A stretch of 64,000 nt of DNA from Bacteroidales bacterium (GTDB taxonomy: Bacteria > Bacteroidota > Bacteroidia > Bacteroidales > UBA1715). The stretch spans positions 47,370 to 111,369 of the forward strand of contig JAGCOW010000007.1 in assembly GCA_017642535.1 (NCBI GenBank). Reading direction: 5' to 3'. Positions 1-10,600 of the stretch are shown here, in pieces. The notes below the pieces were generated by a model. The model was not told where the DNA came from and did not search any database. It saw nothing but the letters and a program-made list of their open reading frames with translations. The position numbers and the translations under genes were made by a program. Every line of letters starts with the position of its first letter. Positions within the stretch are counted from its first letter, which is position 1.

Positions 1-2
1 TG

Positions 3-119
3 ATGACCGAACATTGGCAAAAAGAGCATATTATTCCTATGCAAACCAAGAGTTTGAAGATGGAGTATCGTTTTCTGCCGTTCATTGTCGTCAATAAGAA
101 TGCGTGCAATAATACGTAA
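3..119 (+). CDS. 3' end of an unidentified gene cut by the window start
   Basis: The first 119 bases look like the tail of a gene entering from the left. The frame starting at base 3 stays open to a TAA at 117-119 and reads like a normal soluble protein end (hydrophobic stretch RFLPFIVV near the C-terminus). A competing frame starting at base 2 is open to a TAA at 95-97, so the frame assignment is uncertain. No family is recognised. The next gene has its own promoter, so this one is probably a separate transcription unit. Confidence 0.3.
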   Translation: MTEHWQKEHIIPMQTKSLKMEYRFLPFIVVNKNACNNT

Positions 120-183
120 ATTTACCCAAAAAGGGTATGTTTTGTATAAATTTCAATCAAAGGTAATCCAATCGTTCTGCTTT

Positions 184-215
184 TTTGTGTCATTCAAAAA
201 CACTTTCTATATTTG
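184..215 (+). promoter_or_regulatory. Bacteroidota-type promoter of the porE-like gene
   Basis: A TTTG at 184-187 and a TATATTTG at 208-215 are separated by 20 bases, matching the -33/-7 layout of the Bacteroidota housekeeping sigma factor. The predicted transcription start near 220 leaves about 30 bases of leader before the ATG at 252 and excludes the in-frame upstream start codon at 213. Confidence 0.7.
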
Positions 216-251
216 CACAAAATAAAAAATCGATTGTTTCGTTTTGCGAGT

Positions 252-2285
252 ATGCAGAAAAGATTTGTACGTATAGTTATATTGATTCTTGGTGTCCTTG
301 TCGGCTACTCGTGTGCTTCGCAAAAGAAGATGGCAAAAAAAGCCGAATTGGCATTTTCCAATGGCGAATATTTCAAGGCAGTTGATTTGTACGTTCAATT
401 GGCTGAAGATGAGCAATCTAAATATATCAAATCTTCATACGAAAGTTGCATTGCCGAGTGTTATCGCCATTTAAACGAATCAAAAAAAGCCGAGGTTGCA
501 TACAAAAAAGTTGAAAAGAATAAATCTACCAAAGACAAGACAGCTCGCTATTGGTACGGTTACTTTTTGTTGAAAAACGAAAAATATGAAGAAGCCGAAA
601 AGATTTTCAAGGCATATAAGAAAGCAAATCCGAAGGATTCTCGTGGTGCTGCTGGTATAGAGTCTTGTTCGTTGGCTGTGGCATATAAGGAGCATCCTAC
701 GCGTTACATTGTTGAAAATGTGAAAGCGTTGAATACAAAATTCAATGACTTTTCGCCTATGTATTCCGACAACACGTTCGATGTGGTCTATTTTACCTCG
801 TCGCGTGTGGAGGAAGGTGTGAAACCTCAGATAAACCAAGTCTCGGGAATGAATTACACAAGCGTGTATGAAGCCCGTTACGATAGAAAAGGGAAGTGGA
901 AGGCTCCCGAAAAAATAGCAGACTCCACCGTCAATAGCGATTTTGACGATGGTTCTGTTTCAATATCTCCCGACGGTTTTACCATGTACCTTACCCGTTG
1001 TATTCAAGAAACGGGAAAGACGAAAGGTTGTCAGATTTATACGAACACCTATAGAAACGGCTCATGGAACTCCACGCAACTTGTTGAGATTGTGCCTGAC
1101 TCGATTTCGATAGGACAGCCTGCCATTTCTGCTGACGGGCTAACGTTGTATTTCGCTTCACGAATGAAAGGTGGCAAAGGCGGTTCCGATATATGGAAGG
1201 TGGAACGTGGCTCGGAAAACAGCCCATGGGGACGACCAATAAACCTCGGTTCTGAAGTCAATACGCCAGGTGACGAGATGTTTCCATATGTTCGCTTGGA
1301 CGGAACATTGTATTATTCGTCCGACGGGTTGCCGGGCATGGGTGGATTGGATATTTACAAAGTGGTGAAAGGCGATGATGGAAAATTACAACCTGTGAAT
1401 ATGCGTTATCCGATAAATTCATCGCAAGATGATTTTGGCATTGTATTTCAAGGAAATAAGGAAATAGGTTTGTTCACTTCGAATAGAAAAGGAACACGAG
1501 GTTTGGAGGATATTTACTCGTTTGAATTACCAGAACTGAAACTTGCCGTTGAGGGAACAATGATTGATATGTCGACGAATAAGCCGATCATTGAGGGCGA
1601 TGTCACATTGATTGGAAGTGACGGCTCATTGCAGACAGCAAAGACAAAACAAGACGGAAGCTATTCTTTCAAACTTGAACAATATACTGATTATATTGTG
1701 ATTGGTTCCTTCGAGGGCTTTTTGAAAAAGAAAGTGGGCGTTTCCACCGCCAACATCAGCGATGATACTACGTTTACCCAAAATCTTGATTTGATAACGA
1801 TGAGCAAGCCCGTGGAGATACCGAACATCTTTTATGATTTTGGGAAATGGACATTGAATGAATCTTCAAAAACGGCTTTGGAACAGTTGGGAAAATTGCT
1901 TGAAGACAACCCCAATATTACCATAGAATTGGGCGCTCACACCGATATGGTTGGTGACGACAATGCGAACTTGCTTTTGTCGAAACGCCGTGCCCAAGCC
2001 GTTGTGGATTATTTGACGCAAAAGGGCTACGATGTTGACCGATTGGTTGCCAAAGGATATGGCGAATCGAAACCTGTTGTGGTGACGGAGGAAATTGCCA
2101 AAATGGATTCTTTGTTTGTCGTGGGGATGGAATTGTCGCCGTCGGTTATTGAGAAATTCCCGAAAACAAGTCAGGAAAAGGCAAACCAAATCAATCGTCG
2201 TACCGAGTTACGAATTCTTTCTACCGATTATATTCCCAAACCAGAGTATTTCGTTCGTCAGAAACGGAAAATGGGAAAAAGTTGA
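252..2285 (+). CDS. porE: PorE-like OmpA-family lipoprotein of the type IX secretion system
   Basis: Predicted outer-membrane lipoprotein that anchors T9SS components to peptidoglycan. The 677-residue protein starts with a lipoprotein signal (positively charged start, hydrophobic core, lipobox VGYSC). TPR-like helices follow (about 30-150), then PD40/WD40-like beta-propeller strands (about 165-425), a carboxypeptidase-regulatory-like beta sandwich (about 435-525), and a C-terminal OmpA peptidoglycan-binding domain with the HTD motif and the SKRRAQAV helix. This order is the published architecture of Porphyromonas gingivalis PorE (PG1058). The start at 252 is chosen because the signal peptide begins there and the promoter sits at 184-215. 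The OmpA domain carries a roughly 30-residue insertion after the KGYGESKP segment, as seen in some relatives. sprA in the same window supports a working T9SS. Other OmpA/TPR/PD40 proteins have similar domains, so orthology needs a tree. Confidence 0.8.
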   Translation: MQKRFVRIVILILGVLVGYSCASQKKMAKKAELAFSNGEYFKAVDLYVQLAEDEQSKYIKSSYESCIAECYRHLNESKKAEVAYKKVEKNKSTKDKTARYWYGYFLLKNEKYEEAEKIFKAYKKANPKDSRGAAGIESCSLAVAYKEHPTRYIVENVKALNTKFNDFSPMYSDNTFDVVYFTSSRVEEGVKPQINQVSGMNYTSVYEARYDRKGKWKAPEKIADSTVNSDFDDGSVSISPDGFTMYLTRCIQETGKTKGCQIYTNTYRNGSWNSTQLVEIVPDSISIGQPAISADGLTLYFASRMKGGKGGSDIWKVERGSENSPWGRPINLGSEVNTPGDEMFPYVRLDGTLYYSSDGLPGMGGLDIYKVVKGDDGKLQPVNMRYPINSSQDDFGIVFQGNKEIGLFTSNRKGTRGLEDIYSFELPELKLAVEGTMIDMSTNKPIIEGDVTLIGSDGSLQTAKTKQDGSYSFKLEQYTDYIVIGSFEGFLKKKVGVSTANISDDTTFTQNLDLITMSKPVEIPNIFYDFGKWTLNESSKTALEQLGKLLEDNPNITIELGAHTDMVGDDNANLLLSKRRAQAVVDYLTQKGYDVDRLVAKGYGESKPVVVTEEIAKMDSLFVVGMELSPSVIEKFPKTSQEKANQINRRTELRILSTDYIPKPEYFVRQKRKMGKS

Positions 2286-2307
2286 TAATTGAGAAATTCT
2301 ATTGTAG

Positions 2308-2326
2308 GGACACAATGCTTGCGTCC
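2308..2326. repeat. Short palindromic element, copy 1
   Basis: Between porE and the convergent PAP2 gene lies GGACACAA, a 3-base spacer, then TTGCGTCC: an 8-bp inverted repeat with one mismatch. A second, related copy lies at 6462-6481. There is no T-run after it, so it does not look like a normal intrinsic terminator. Confidence 0.5.
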
Positions 2327-2359
2327 TTGCTTGTCAAAATCATAAAATTAAAACAGATT

Positions 2360-3031
2360 TTAATCCTTTTTTTTCTTTTTGATGAGTGGCTCGTCGGAAA
2401 TGGAAAACACCGAAGTGCATAGATAATAGGTCAACAGCGAGGCACCGAAACCTACAATTGCTCCGACGTATGTGTCAATAAAGAAATGTTGTAGCAAATA
2501 AATCCTTGAAAATCCGGCTCCGAAGGCGATAATAAAAAATAATACTTGCAAAAATCTATTTTTGGTAAACATGGAAAACAGTGCCATAGCCGCAAATGCC
2601 GTCATTGTGTGTCCCGAAGGGAAAGAAAAATATTCCTTATACACGGATACGTCTTCTAAAATGTGCGTGTATGATTCCAACGGCAAAAACATAGTCGGGC
2701 GGGGGATTCTGCCAAAAACATAGTCTTTCAGTATCATTGTGGTTATTCCGCAAATGAGTCCTGAAATGATGAACATCAGTGTTTTTCTTTTTGAAAAAAA
2801 GAATGCGATAACGATGATGAGCAAAAACAACCAACCTTCAAAAGCTTGTGAGTAGATGATAAAAATTGGGTCGAGCGTGTAGTTCGCAATGTTGTCGTTT
2901 ATGAGAATGTTCAAATCGGCTTTCCCCCACAACATCAACGGATAAATGCCAAACAACACCAAGGCATAAAAGAGAAAACTGAAATAGTTTTTGGTAAGAA
3001 TCTCTTTTATGGTTTGCTCAGTTTTATCCAT
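2360..3031 (-). CDS. PAP2-family membrane phosphatase
   Basis: Integral membrane phosphatase of the PAP2 (phosphatidic acid phosphatase type 2) superfamily, acting on lipid phosphates or undecaprenyl pyrophosphate; the substrate cannot be told from sequence. The 223-residue protein has about six hydrophobic segments. It carries PSGH at 138-141, SRxxxxxH at 175-182 followed by FIDTYVG, and a first motif KDYVFGRIPRP at 102-112, slightly longer than the usual KX6RP. The ATG lies 9 bases downstream of the mqnE stop, so the two are probably co-transcribed from the mqnE promoter. The C-terminus ends in a run of lysines. No sorting signal is seen. Confidence 0.85.
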   Translation of the reverse strand: MDKTEQTIKEILTKNYFSFLFYALVLFGIYPLMLWGKADLNILINDNIANYTLDPIFIIYSQAFEGWLFLLIIVIAFFFSKRKTLMFIISGLICGITTMILKDYVFGRIPRPTMFLPLESYTHILEDVSVYKEYFSFPSGHTMTAFAAMALFSMFTKNRFLQVLFFIIAFGAGFSRIYLLQHFFIDTYVGAIVGFGASLLTYYLCTSVFSISDEPLIKKKKKD

Positions 3032-3039
3032 AATTGATG

Positions 3040-4206
3040 TTATTTGTTATGAATTGCAATGATATTGTATAATGTATCTCGTTCTACTGGTGTTTTCCCA
3101 CTATCTTTTATGAGAGTTATCATCTCATCTTGGGTAATTATCGGTGTTTTTTCCACGGAACCAGCCATGGAATAGATTTTTGTGGAATCATTGATAGTGC
3201 CGTCAAAATCGTCAACACCATAATCGAGCGTAATTTGCGAGAAATCTTTCCCCAACATTGGCCAATACACTTTGAGGTGCGGTATGTTATCTAAAAAGAG
3301 TCGTGTTATGGAGAAATTTTTCAAATCTTCGGTCCACGGCAATTCGCGTTCTATGCCGAGCACATTGTTTTCTTTCTTGTATTTCAACGGAATAAACGCA
3401 TTGAAACCGTGCGTTTCGTCTTGTAACGTGCGAAGACGGTTTAGGTGGTCGATTCGGTGGGCAAAGGTTTCTTTGTGACCATACAAAATTGTTGCGTTGG
3501 TTTCTATCCCCAGTTGATGTGCCTGTTTATGAATGGCAAGCCAATCGTTGCTTTTCGTTTTTGAAGGACAAATTTCCTCTCGAAGTTTCTCGTCGAAGAT
3601 TTCGGCACCGCCACCAGGCATCGCATCCAAACCACTTTCTTTCAACTTTGTCAGAACCTCGCAGATAGTCATAGAGTTGAGTTTTGCCATATATTCAATC
3701 TCAACGGCGGTGAATGCCTTGATATAAACGTGTGGCAGGATTTGTTTCACAAGACGTAACAAATCGCAGTAGTAAGCTATAGTGCGAGAAGGGTGGCAAC
3801 CTCCTACAATATGCACTTCTGTAAGAGCATCGGCAGGAATAGTCTTTAGTTTTGCAGCAATTTCGTCAATGCTGTATTCCCAACTTTCACGGTCGTCTTT
3901 TTCTCTATAGTATGAGCAGAATTTACATTTATGTACGCACACATTTGACGGCTCTATGTGGATGTTTTTATTGAAAAAAACTTGATTTCCGAATTTTTGT
4001 GTCTTAACGTAGTTTGCCAACATTCCCACAAAATTCAGATCTGCTTTTTCGTAGAGCACCAATGCATCGTCGCACGAAATTCGCTCGTTGTGCAGAATTT
4101 TCTCGGCAATGGTTTGTAATTGCTTGCTAACAGATGATTTTACCAATAGAGATGCGATTAATTGCGTCTCTATGTTCAAAGAATTATTTGTATCGTTAGA
4201 AATCAT
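3040..4206 (-). CDS. mqnE: Aminofutalosine synthase (radical SAM, menaquinone pathway)
   Basis: Radical SAM enzyme of the futalosine route to menaquinone, joining 3-[(1-carboxyvinyl)oxy]benzoate and adenosyl radical to give aminofutalosine. The 4Fe-4S cluster motif CxxxCxxC is at residues 90, 94 and 97. GGGAEIFDEKLR and the TNATILYGHKET stretch are typical of MqnE and distinguish it from MqnC. The start was moved to the ATG at 4206: the TTG at 4236 overlaps a TATCTTTG promoter box at 4234-4241, so translation must begin downstream. This gives 388 residues, normal for the family. PAP2 follows within 9 bases. No other menaquinone genes are in the window. Confidence 0.88.
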   Translation of the reverse strand: MISNDTNNSLNIETQLIASLLVKSSVSKQLQTIAEKILHNERISCDDALVLYEKADLNFVGMLANYVKTQKFGNQVFFNKNIHIEPSNVCVHKCKFCSYYREKDDRESWEYSIDEIAAKLKTIPADALTEVHIVGGCHPSRTIAYYCDLLRLVKQILPHVYIKAFTAVEIEYMAKLNSMTICEVLTKLKESGLDAMPGGGAEIFDEKLREEICPSKTKSNDWLAIHKQAHQLGIETNATILYGHKETFAHRIDHLNRLRTLQDETHGFNAFIPLKYKKENNVLGIERELPWTEDLKNFSITRLFLDNIPHLKVYWPMLGKDFSQITLDYGVDDFDGTINDSTKIYSMAGSVEKTPIITQDEMITLIKDSGKTPVERDTLYNIIAIHNK

Positions 4207-4233
4207 TTCAAAATTCGTTCTAAATTTCCGAAA

Positions 4234-4241
4234 CAAAGATA
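4234..4241 (-). promoter_or_regulatory. -7 promoter box for mqnE
   Basis: TATCTTTG on the minus strand sits in the short gap between the GH9 stop codon and mqnE. It shows that mqnE is transcribed separately from the cellulase gene upstream, and it fixes the mqnE start at the ATG at 4206. Confidence 0.65.
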
Positions 4242-4251
4242 CGGAAACTGA

Positions 4252-6423
4252 TTACTTCACAATAATCTGTTTTACGATAATTTGTCCTCGGTTGAACAAC
4301 TGTAGGACATATACTCCTGTTGGCAAATTCCGTAAATCCAAGTGAATCAAACTTCGGTCGGTTTCTTGTGAAAACACGCAATTTGACTGTATATCAAAGA
4401 GTTTGACGTTTTTATAGTCGGTATTTTCAGTTTCTATATACAAATCATCTTCTGTCGGGTTAGGATATATTTTTATATCTGGATTTATCAACTGAGAAAC
4501 TGCGTCAGGTTGCGAATTTTCCGCTTTTTTTGCAACGAATTTTGAAAGCAAACGAATGTAGTTTACTTGGTAGCCACAGCTTGGCTCGGTAATTGTCCAC
4601 GAATTCACCGGCCAACCGTCGTTGAAGTCGTGGTAACGTTTTGCAAATGGTTCATCTTCGGGGAAAATCAAATCTTCTCGGCACAAACTATTGTTATATT
4701 TAGAACCACAACTTTGATTGTCACAGCACGAAGCCAACGTATATGTGTTGATATTTTCACCGCTCACGTATCCGTAAGGGCCACCAATCAAATATCCTGG
4801 AGCAGGACCATACGTTGAGGTGGCAACGTCGTCCCAATCTTCGCTTCCGTTGCAAAACCAACTATGGTACATTTGATTCACACTATTCGATGCACCTCGT
4901 TCGTTCATATTCGTCAGATATACCATAGCAAACGGATTCACCCCGTGAATGTAGTGAATGTAATCCTCGGCGGCTGTCAAAAACTCTTCCTCGTTGTTTG
5001 TAAGTGACTGTTTTGCATACGCATAGTACAAATTACCATATGTACATTTGTGAGAATTTGAGCCCCAATTATAATGACGACAATGGGAACGATATGCGTC
5101 CGTTCCCAACATATTGCCAAGGTCGTCCTTCGATTTGTAAAAGCCTTTTTGCAATCCAGCGGAAATGGTTTCCTGAATCGTCTTTGAAACATTATTCATC
5201 GTCAGATAACGAAGAAGCATATATTCGTCTTGCTGACGATATTGGTCCATATAATTATACCATTTGAAGAAATCCAATTCGGTATAATGTGTTTCAAATA
5301 CCGACAAATAAGAAGCTTTACCCGTCATTTCATACAAATACAAAGATGCGTTCAAACGTTGAACTAATCGTACCGAAGTTCCACCTTCTTGTTCACCTGC
5401 AGCTACACCGTTGTCGCTATTCCTAAACTCGACGCTTGGATTTGCTTCTGCCCAGTTCCATGCTTTTTCAGCTGCTTTTTTCAGTGTATCTGCATAGATT
5501 TGATTGAAATCCTTATACACAATATAACCTATGGCAAATGCTTTGGCGGCAGCGTAAGACGCATTTGTCGTCGCTGGTCCGTAGAATGTCTGACGGTCGC
5601 ATGTTGAAGGGGGTGAAGCACCTTCTAAGTCATTTACACACAAGACAGAACCATCTTCTTCCTGCATGCGAAGAATCCAGTCAAGTTCCCATTTGACTTC
5701 GTCCAATAAATCGGGGATACCATTTCCAGATTCTGGGATATTATAATCGTCGGTCCAAACATCTGGATTTTCCCTATATGCGTTCAGAAGAATTTCAACA
5801 TAATTGCACCCCCATACCGTATATTTGTTCATGTCGCCTGCATCGTACCAACCACCGTGTATGTCACGTTCGGTTAAGGCGTTATCCATATCGTTCCATA
5901 AACGACATCGCACATCTTGCCAGGGGAGAATGTGACTTGCCTCGTCGCTCCACGCTTCTCCTGCATATTTTGCGTCCTTGTCGCAACCTGCTCGTTGGTA
6001 AAACAACATACGCACAGCGTCTTTCAGCACGGAATTATACACATCGTCGGCAATGCGAAACGAATAGGAACGAACTTGGTTTTCAACGTCATATATATAA
6101 TATGTACCATCGTCAGTCACATTAGAGAAATCGAACCACCACACTTCGTCGCCGTATGCCACATCGTTGTCGCCCGACGTAAAATGTGTGATATTGCCTT
6201 CAAACACGCTTGTTTTGCTGTTGGCATTCACCACCTGATACATATTCCCAGGTGTGAAAGACTGACTTTTGTCATAGCCGACTTTGGGATTTCGTATAAT
6301 AGCCACTTTCTTGTCTTGTGGTCGGTAACCAAATTGGTCGGTGACAATGAATTTCGTTATTTCTTGAGAGAAGAGGTTAGTCGTAACTATCCAACAAAAG
6401 ACAAGGAGGAAAAATCGTTTCAT
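4252..6423 (-). CDS. Secreted GH9 endoglucanase with CelD_N domain and T9SS sorting domain
   Basis: Glycoside hydrolase family 9 enzyme, inverting, expected to cut beta-1,4-glucans at or outside the cell surface. The 723-residue protein starts with a signal peptide (cleavage around FSQ/EI, residue 20). An Ig-like CelD_N domain follows (about 25-125), then a GH9 (alpha/alpha)6 barrel with the nucleophile-water-activating motif DAGD at 194-197. The likely proton-donor glutamate is in WTITEPSCGYQ near the end of the barrel. The last ~80 residues (IYPNPTEDDLYI onward, ending in QIIVKQIIVK) form a type-A T9SS C-terminal sorting domain, so the enzyme should cross the outer membrane by T9SS. It is on the opposite strand from a second GH9 gene at 7632, with a metallopeptidase gene between. 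No clear promoter box was found upstream. Confidence 0.9.
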   Translation of the reverse strand: MKRFFLLVFCWIVTTNLFSQEITKFIVTDQFGYRPQDKKVAIIRNPKVGYDKSQSFTPGNMYQVVNANSKTSVFEGNITHFTSGDNDVAYGDEVWWFDFSNVTDDGTYYIYDVENQVRSYSFRIADDVYNSVLKDAVRMLFYQRAGCDKDAKYAGEAWSDEASHILPWQDVRCRLWNDMDNALTERDIHGGWYDAGDMNKYTVWGCNYVEILLNAYRENPDVWTDDYNIPESGNGIPDLLDEVKWELDWILRMQEEDGSVLCVNDLEGASPPSTCDRQTFYGPATTNASYAAAKAFAIGYIVYKDFNQIYADTLKKAAEKAWNWAEANPSVEFRNSDNGVAAGEQEGGTSVRLVQRLNASLYLYEMTGKASYLSVFETHYTELDFFKWYNYMDQYRQQDEYMLLRYLTMNNVSKTIQETISAGLQKGFYKSKDDLGNMLGTDAYRSHCRHYNWGSNSHKCTYGNLYYAYAKQSLTNNEEEFLTAAEDYIHYIHGVNPFAMVYLTNMNERGASNSVNQMYHSWFCNGSEDWDDVATSTYGPAPGYLIGGPYGYVSGENINTYTLASCCDNQSCGSKYNNSLCREDLIFPEDEPFAKRYHDFNDGWPVNSWTITEPSCGYQVNYIRLLSKFVAKKAENSQPDAVSQLINPDIKIYPNPTEDDLYIETENTDYKNVKLFDIQSNCVFSQETDRSLIHLDLRNLPTGVYVLQLFNRGQIIVKQIIVK

Positions 6424-6461
6424 TATGTTATTTTTAGAATCTGTTTTTAATCTTTTATTCC

Positions 6462-6481
6462 GGACGCAAACGTTGCGTTCC
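6462..6481. repeat. Short palindromic element, copy 2
   Basis: GGACGCAA, a 3-base spacer and TTGCGTTCC form an inverted repeat between the GH9 gene and the metallopeptidase gene. It resembles the element at 2308-2326 (same arm sequence apart from one or two changes). Confidence 0.5.
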
Positions 6482-6532
6482 TATGAATATCCATCTTCAA
6501 TACACCTTAATTCTTAACTTTTAATTGTTAAT

Positions 6533-7405
6533 TTATAAGTCTTTTTCTGGGATTCCGAATGTGGTGACTGACATATCGCCCGTTTCAATACCTTTCTTCA
6601 GCCATTTCATACGTTGTTTTGAGGTTCCATGCGTGAAACTTTCGGGCTGACTGTAGCCACGTGCTTTCTCTTGCAGATAATTGTCGCCAATTTTCTGTGC
6701 ACAGTCAATAGCTTCTTCAATATCGCCATCTTCGAGCGATTTATATTTTTGGTTGTCGTAGTGAGCCCACACACCGGCATAATAGTCGGCGAGCAGTTCC
6801 AGACGGACACTGATTTTATTTGCTTCGGTTTTGCTCACGCGATTCATCTGATTATGGGCTTGTCCGAGAGAACCCAAGAGATTCTCAACGTGGTGTCCTA
6901 CTTCGTGAGCGATGACGTAGGCATACGAAAAATCACCATCGGCGCCAAGTTGGCTTTTCATTTGGGTGAAAAACGATAAGTCAATGTACAGTTTTTGGTC
7001 TCCAGAGCAATAAAATGGACCAACAGCCGAGGTTGCCGAACCGCATGCACTATTGACCGAACCCGTAAATAGCACCAACGTTGGTGGTGTGTATGTTTTT
7101 CCCATTTTTTTGAAAATGGCGCTCCAAACGTCTTCGGTTCCAGCCAAGACTTGCCGAGAGAATTTTGCAAGTTCCTCTTCTTCAGCGGAAAAAGTAGTGG
7201 AACCCTGCGATGACGGTTGCAACATCTCACTTCCCGCATTTTGCATCACATTGGTAACCACGTCGGTAAGGTCGCCACCCGAAAGGAATGTGATAACTGC
7301 AATAAGGATAATTCCACCTATGCCAAGTCCTGCTTTTGTCCCAGTGGAACGTCCACCACGGCGGTCTTCCACATTTGTACTCTCACGTCGTCCGTTTAAT
7401 TTCAT
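6533..7405 (-). CDS. ypfJ: Neutral zinc metallopeptidase, YpfJ family
   Basis: Putative zinc peptidase of the Zn_peptidase (YpfJ/KPN_02809) family; physiological substrate unknown. The 290-residue protein has a charged, glycine-rich cytoplasmic N-terminus, one transmembrane helix at about 28-42 (LGIGGIILIAVITFL), a serine-rich linker and a C-terminal peptidase domain with the zinc motif HEVGH at 167-171. Downstream ELLADYYAG provides the third ligand region, and the conserved GSVNSACG and FYCSGDQKLYIDLSFF stretches precede the active site. It lies between two oppositely oriented GH9 genes, but nothing links it functionally to cellulose breakdown; the family is widespread. The ATG at 7405 fits the usual length. 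Confidence 0.85.
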   Translation of the reverse strand: MKLNGRRESTNVEDRRGGRSTGTKAGLGIGGIILIAVITFLSGGDLTDVVTNVMQNAGSEMLQPSSQGSTTFSAEEEELAKFSRQVLAGTEDVWSAIFKKMGKTYTPPTLVLFTGSVNSACGSATSAVGPFYCSGDQKLYIDLSFFTQMKSQLGADGDFSYAYVIAHEVGHHVENLLGSLGQAHNQMNRVSKTEANKISVRLELLADYYAGVWAHYDNQKYKSLEDGDIEEAIDCAQKIGDNYLQEKARGYSQPESFTHGTSKQRMKWLKKGIETGDMSVTTFGIPEKDL

Positions 7406-7631
7406 TTTTTATGAATTTACATATTAATATAATGCAATAATACAAAAAAAGGGAACACGTTTCGTCACTCATCTCCATTACCAAACAAAAAATTTGTTCC
7501 GAAATTTTACGATTTTCCAGAATAATAGGTTTATTTTTCTATCTTTACCCGTCAATTTAGTTCAATGTATCTGTAACGATATATACTAAGTGAGAGGAAG
7601 AAATAAATTAAAAACTGGAAAATCAAAACCG

Positions 7632-10600
7632 ATGAAAAAAATAACATTCCTACTTCTGTCAGCATTGTTTATGGCTGATTTTGTCGTAGCACAAACATTC
7701 TCAACTGAAGACTACCAAAAGGCGGCGTGGATGACGCTTCGTTTCTACGGCGGTCAACGTTCAAGCCAGAAATCATTGGAAGGACCAAACTGGTTGATTA
7801 TGGATCACGATGTCTCTTCGTCAGACCAATCAAGTTTGTCGGGAAAAGGTTTTAGTGCGAGTGCATATAGAAAAGGATATGATTTTACGAACGATGCCGA
7901 TGGCTCCGTTGATTTGAGTGGTGGTTGGTTCGATTGCGGTGATCACGTAAAATTCGGACAAACACAATTCTATTCTGCGTACATTGTCTTAAAAGGATTT
8001 TCAGAATGGCCAACTGGTTATGATGATTATTATTCCTACGATTATTCTGGCTATCATGCCGCACAGGACTTTTCGTGGGAAGGTAAGAAAGGTATTCCCA
8101 ACGGTATTCCTGACGTATTGGATGAAGTGAAGTTTGTGTGTGAATTTTTTATTAAATGTTCTCCTAACGCGACCACGTTTTATTCTCAAGTAGGAGATGG
8201 TAATAATGACCAAAAGAACTGGCTTACTTCAGTTGCCAAGGCAGCCCTTCCTAATAATCAAGGAGGGCAAAACGATGGTTCACGAAGTGTTGTTAAAAAT
8301 CCTGATGATTGTGCCATGCCGTCGTTTTGTGCGGCAACATTGGCTTTGTTTTCAAAAGTGTATAAGAAATATGATTCCGAATTTGCCGAGACCTGTTTGC
8401 AGCACGCAAAATATGCCTTTTCATATGCAAGCGCCAAAAAGGGAAAGTCCGCGGCAGCGGGAGGTTTCTATCCCGCTCACAAAAATCCATACGATGCCTA
8501 TATTTGTGCTGCCGCAGAATTGTTTTGGGCGACGGGTGACAATTCATATAAAAGTCAGGCAATTTCAAATAATAGCAATGTAAAAGACCATAATTGGCAA
8601 TTCGGATTTGATAATTGTGACGATATCGCAATATATAATCTTCTCAAATTAGGTGACACGTCACAGTTGGAATTATTAGGTAAATTCGTCAATACTTATT
8701 ATAAAGGACAGGTAAACTCTCAAGGAGTGTACATGTCGAGTGATAATTGGGGAACGCTTCGTTACAATGGGAATGTCGCCTTTATCATGGCATTATATGA
8801 TACCTATATGGAAGAAAATGCTGTTGATAATTCTATATATGCTAATATAGATTTTATTATGGGTAATAACTCTGCGAACTTTTCTTACATCGTTGGTTTC
8901 AAACCGAGAAGTGGCAATTATACAGCGGCGCAACATCCATATCATAGGAATGTGTATTTGAACGATAATGCCAGTGCAGGACAACAGAATTTGAACATAC
9001 CAAACCGTAATAAGCAATTCGGAGCTCTTTGTGGCAGTCAGGGCTATAATCCTAACACGTTGAAAAATGCAAGTTCTGACGCACAGGGGATTACCGAAGT
9101 TGGTATTGACTTGAATGCCGGTTTAACAGGTGCTTTGGCTTACATTGTTTCTAAAATAGCCCCTGTCGATACCTCCAAGTTTAGTGTAGAGGAAACGATA
9201 GAGATCACATCAACTACAATTCCTCCTATTTCTGCAAGTGAAGAGGAAGACTTACCCGAACTACAATTGTCAGAATTTTTCTCGACAACAGACAATGAAT
9301 TGGTGTATTCTGTAGAATCTTCTGACCCGGCGATAGTATATCCGGTAATGCGTGGTGAAGTATTGGAATTTGTGCAATATGGCACAGGAACGGTTACCAT
9401 CACGGTAACTGCAACGGCAGGTACAAGTACAGCGAGTCAGTCGTTTACCATCACCATAAATCCAAAACAAGAGGTGAAGCCATGCGAATTGATTATTACA
9501 CCAGAAATCTCCGATGTTTCGTGTTTCGGAGGTGAAGACGGAAAGATAGAACTTTCCGTTTCTGGCGGTGTAGAGCCATATCAGTTCAAATGGAACACGG
9601 GACGTACAAGTAACGGTATTTATTCGGTTCCTGCTGGAGATTATTCCGTGCTTGTAAGGGATTCTGTCGGTTGTACAACTACAAGCTCTTTTAGTATAGA
9701 AGAACCAAGTGAAATTAGTGTATGGGAAGACATTACAAATCCAACGTGTGGACAAGACAATGGTGCGATATCTATTGCCGTTTCGGGTGGAACGGCACCA
9801 TATACGCAGATATGGTCAAAGGCGAATAGCGATGCTGCGGTGGTAATTGTTCCTGAAAATTTGACGAGTGATGTTTATAAGGTAATAATTATTGACGATA
9901 ATGGTTGTAGAATAACCAAAAACTATGCTTTGCAAGATGGCGGTGCGCCAACGGTTTCGCTTGTCAGCGTCACTCCGTCGAAATGTAATGAAGCGACTGG
10001 TAGTTGTGAAATAGCTATTTCAGGTGGTGTTGAACCTTATTCGATTTCGTGGCTTGATTCTGCTTCCGTTTGGAATGAAAAGAAACGTCCAGCATTGCTC
10101 CCAAGAGATTATACGGTAACGGTAAGCGATGCAACTAATTGTCGTAGTGCTTTCAGAGTTGAGGTTCCGACAATCCCATTACGTCCGCCAGAAATCGCGT
10201 TGGTTACCGTTGGTGAAGAATCAGGGAAAAACCTTGTGGTTTGGCAGAAACCTGAAACCGATGTGATTGACCATTACACGATTTGGCGCGAAGGCGATGA
10301 ATATGGAAAATATGATAAGTTAGGTACGGTTCCGTTCGCAGAGACAAGTATTTTTGCCGACCCTGATGCTGATATTATGGCTCAGTCATGGCGTTACAAG
10401 ATTTCGGCTACTGATGCGTGTGGCAACGAGTCGCCGTTGAGCAAGGAACATAAGACAATTCATTTGCAAAAAAATCGCGGCTTGGATGGTGAAGTAAATC
10501 TTGTGTGGGACAGTTACGAAGGTGTTGAGTACGCTTCGTATCTCATTTATCGGCAGACAAAGACAAAAGTCGAATTATTCAAGAAAGTGTCGGCAAGTTT

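Noticed and set aside
4207..4236. Upstream TTG start that would extend mqnE by ten residues
   Set aside because: The TTG lies inside the TATCTTTG promoter element, so it cannot be in the mRNA.
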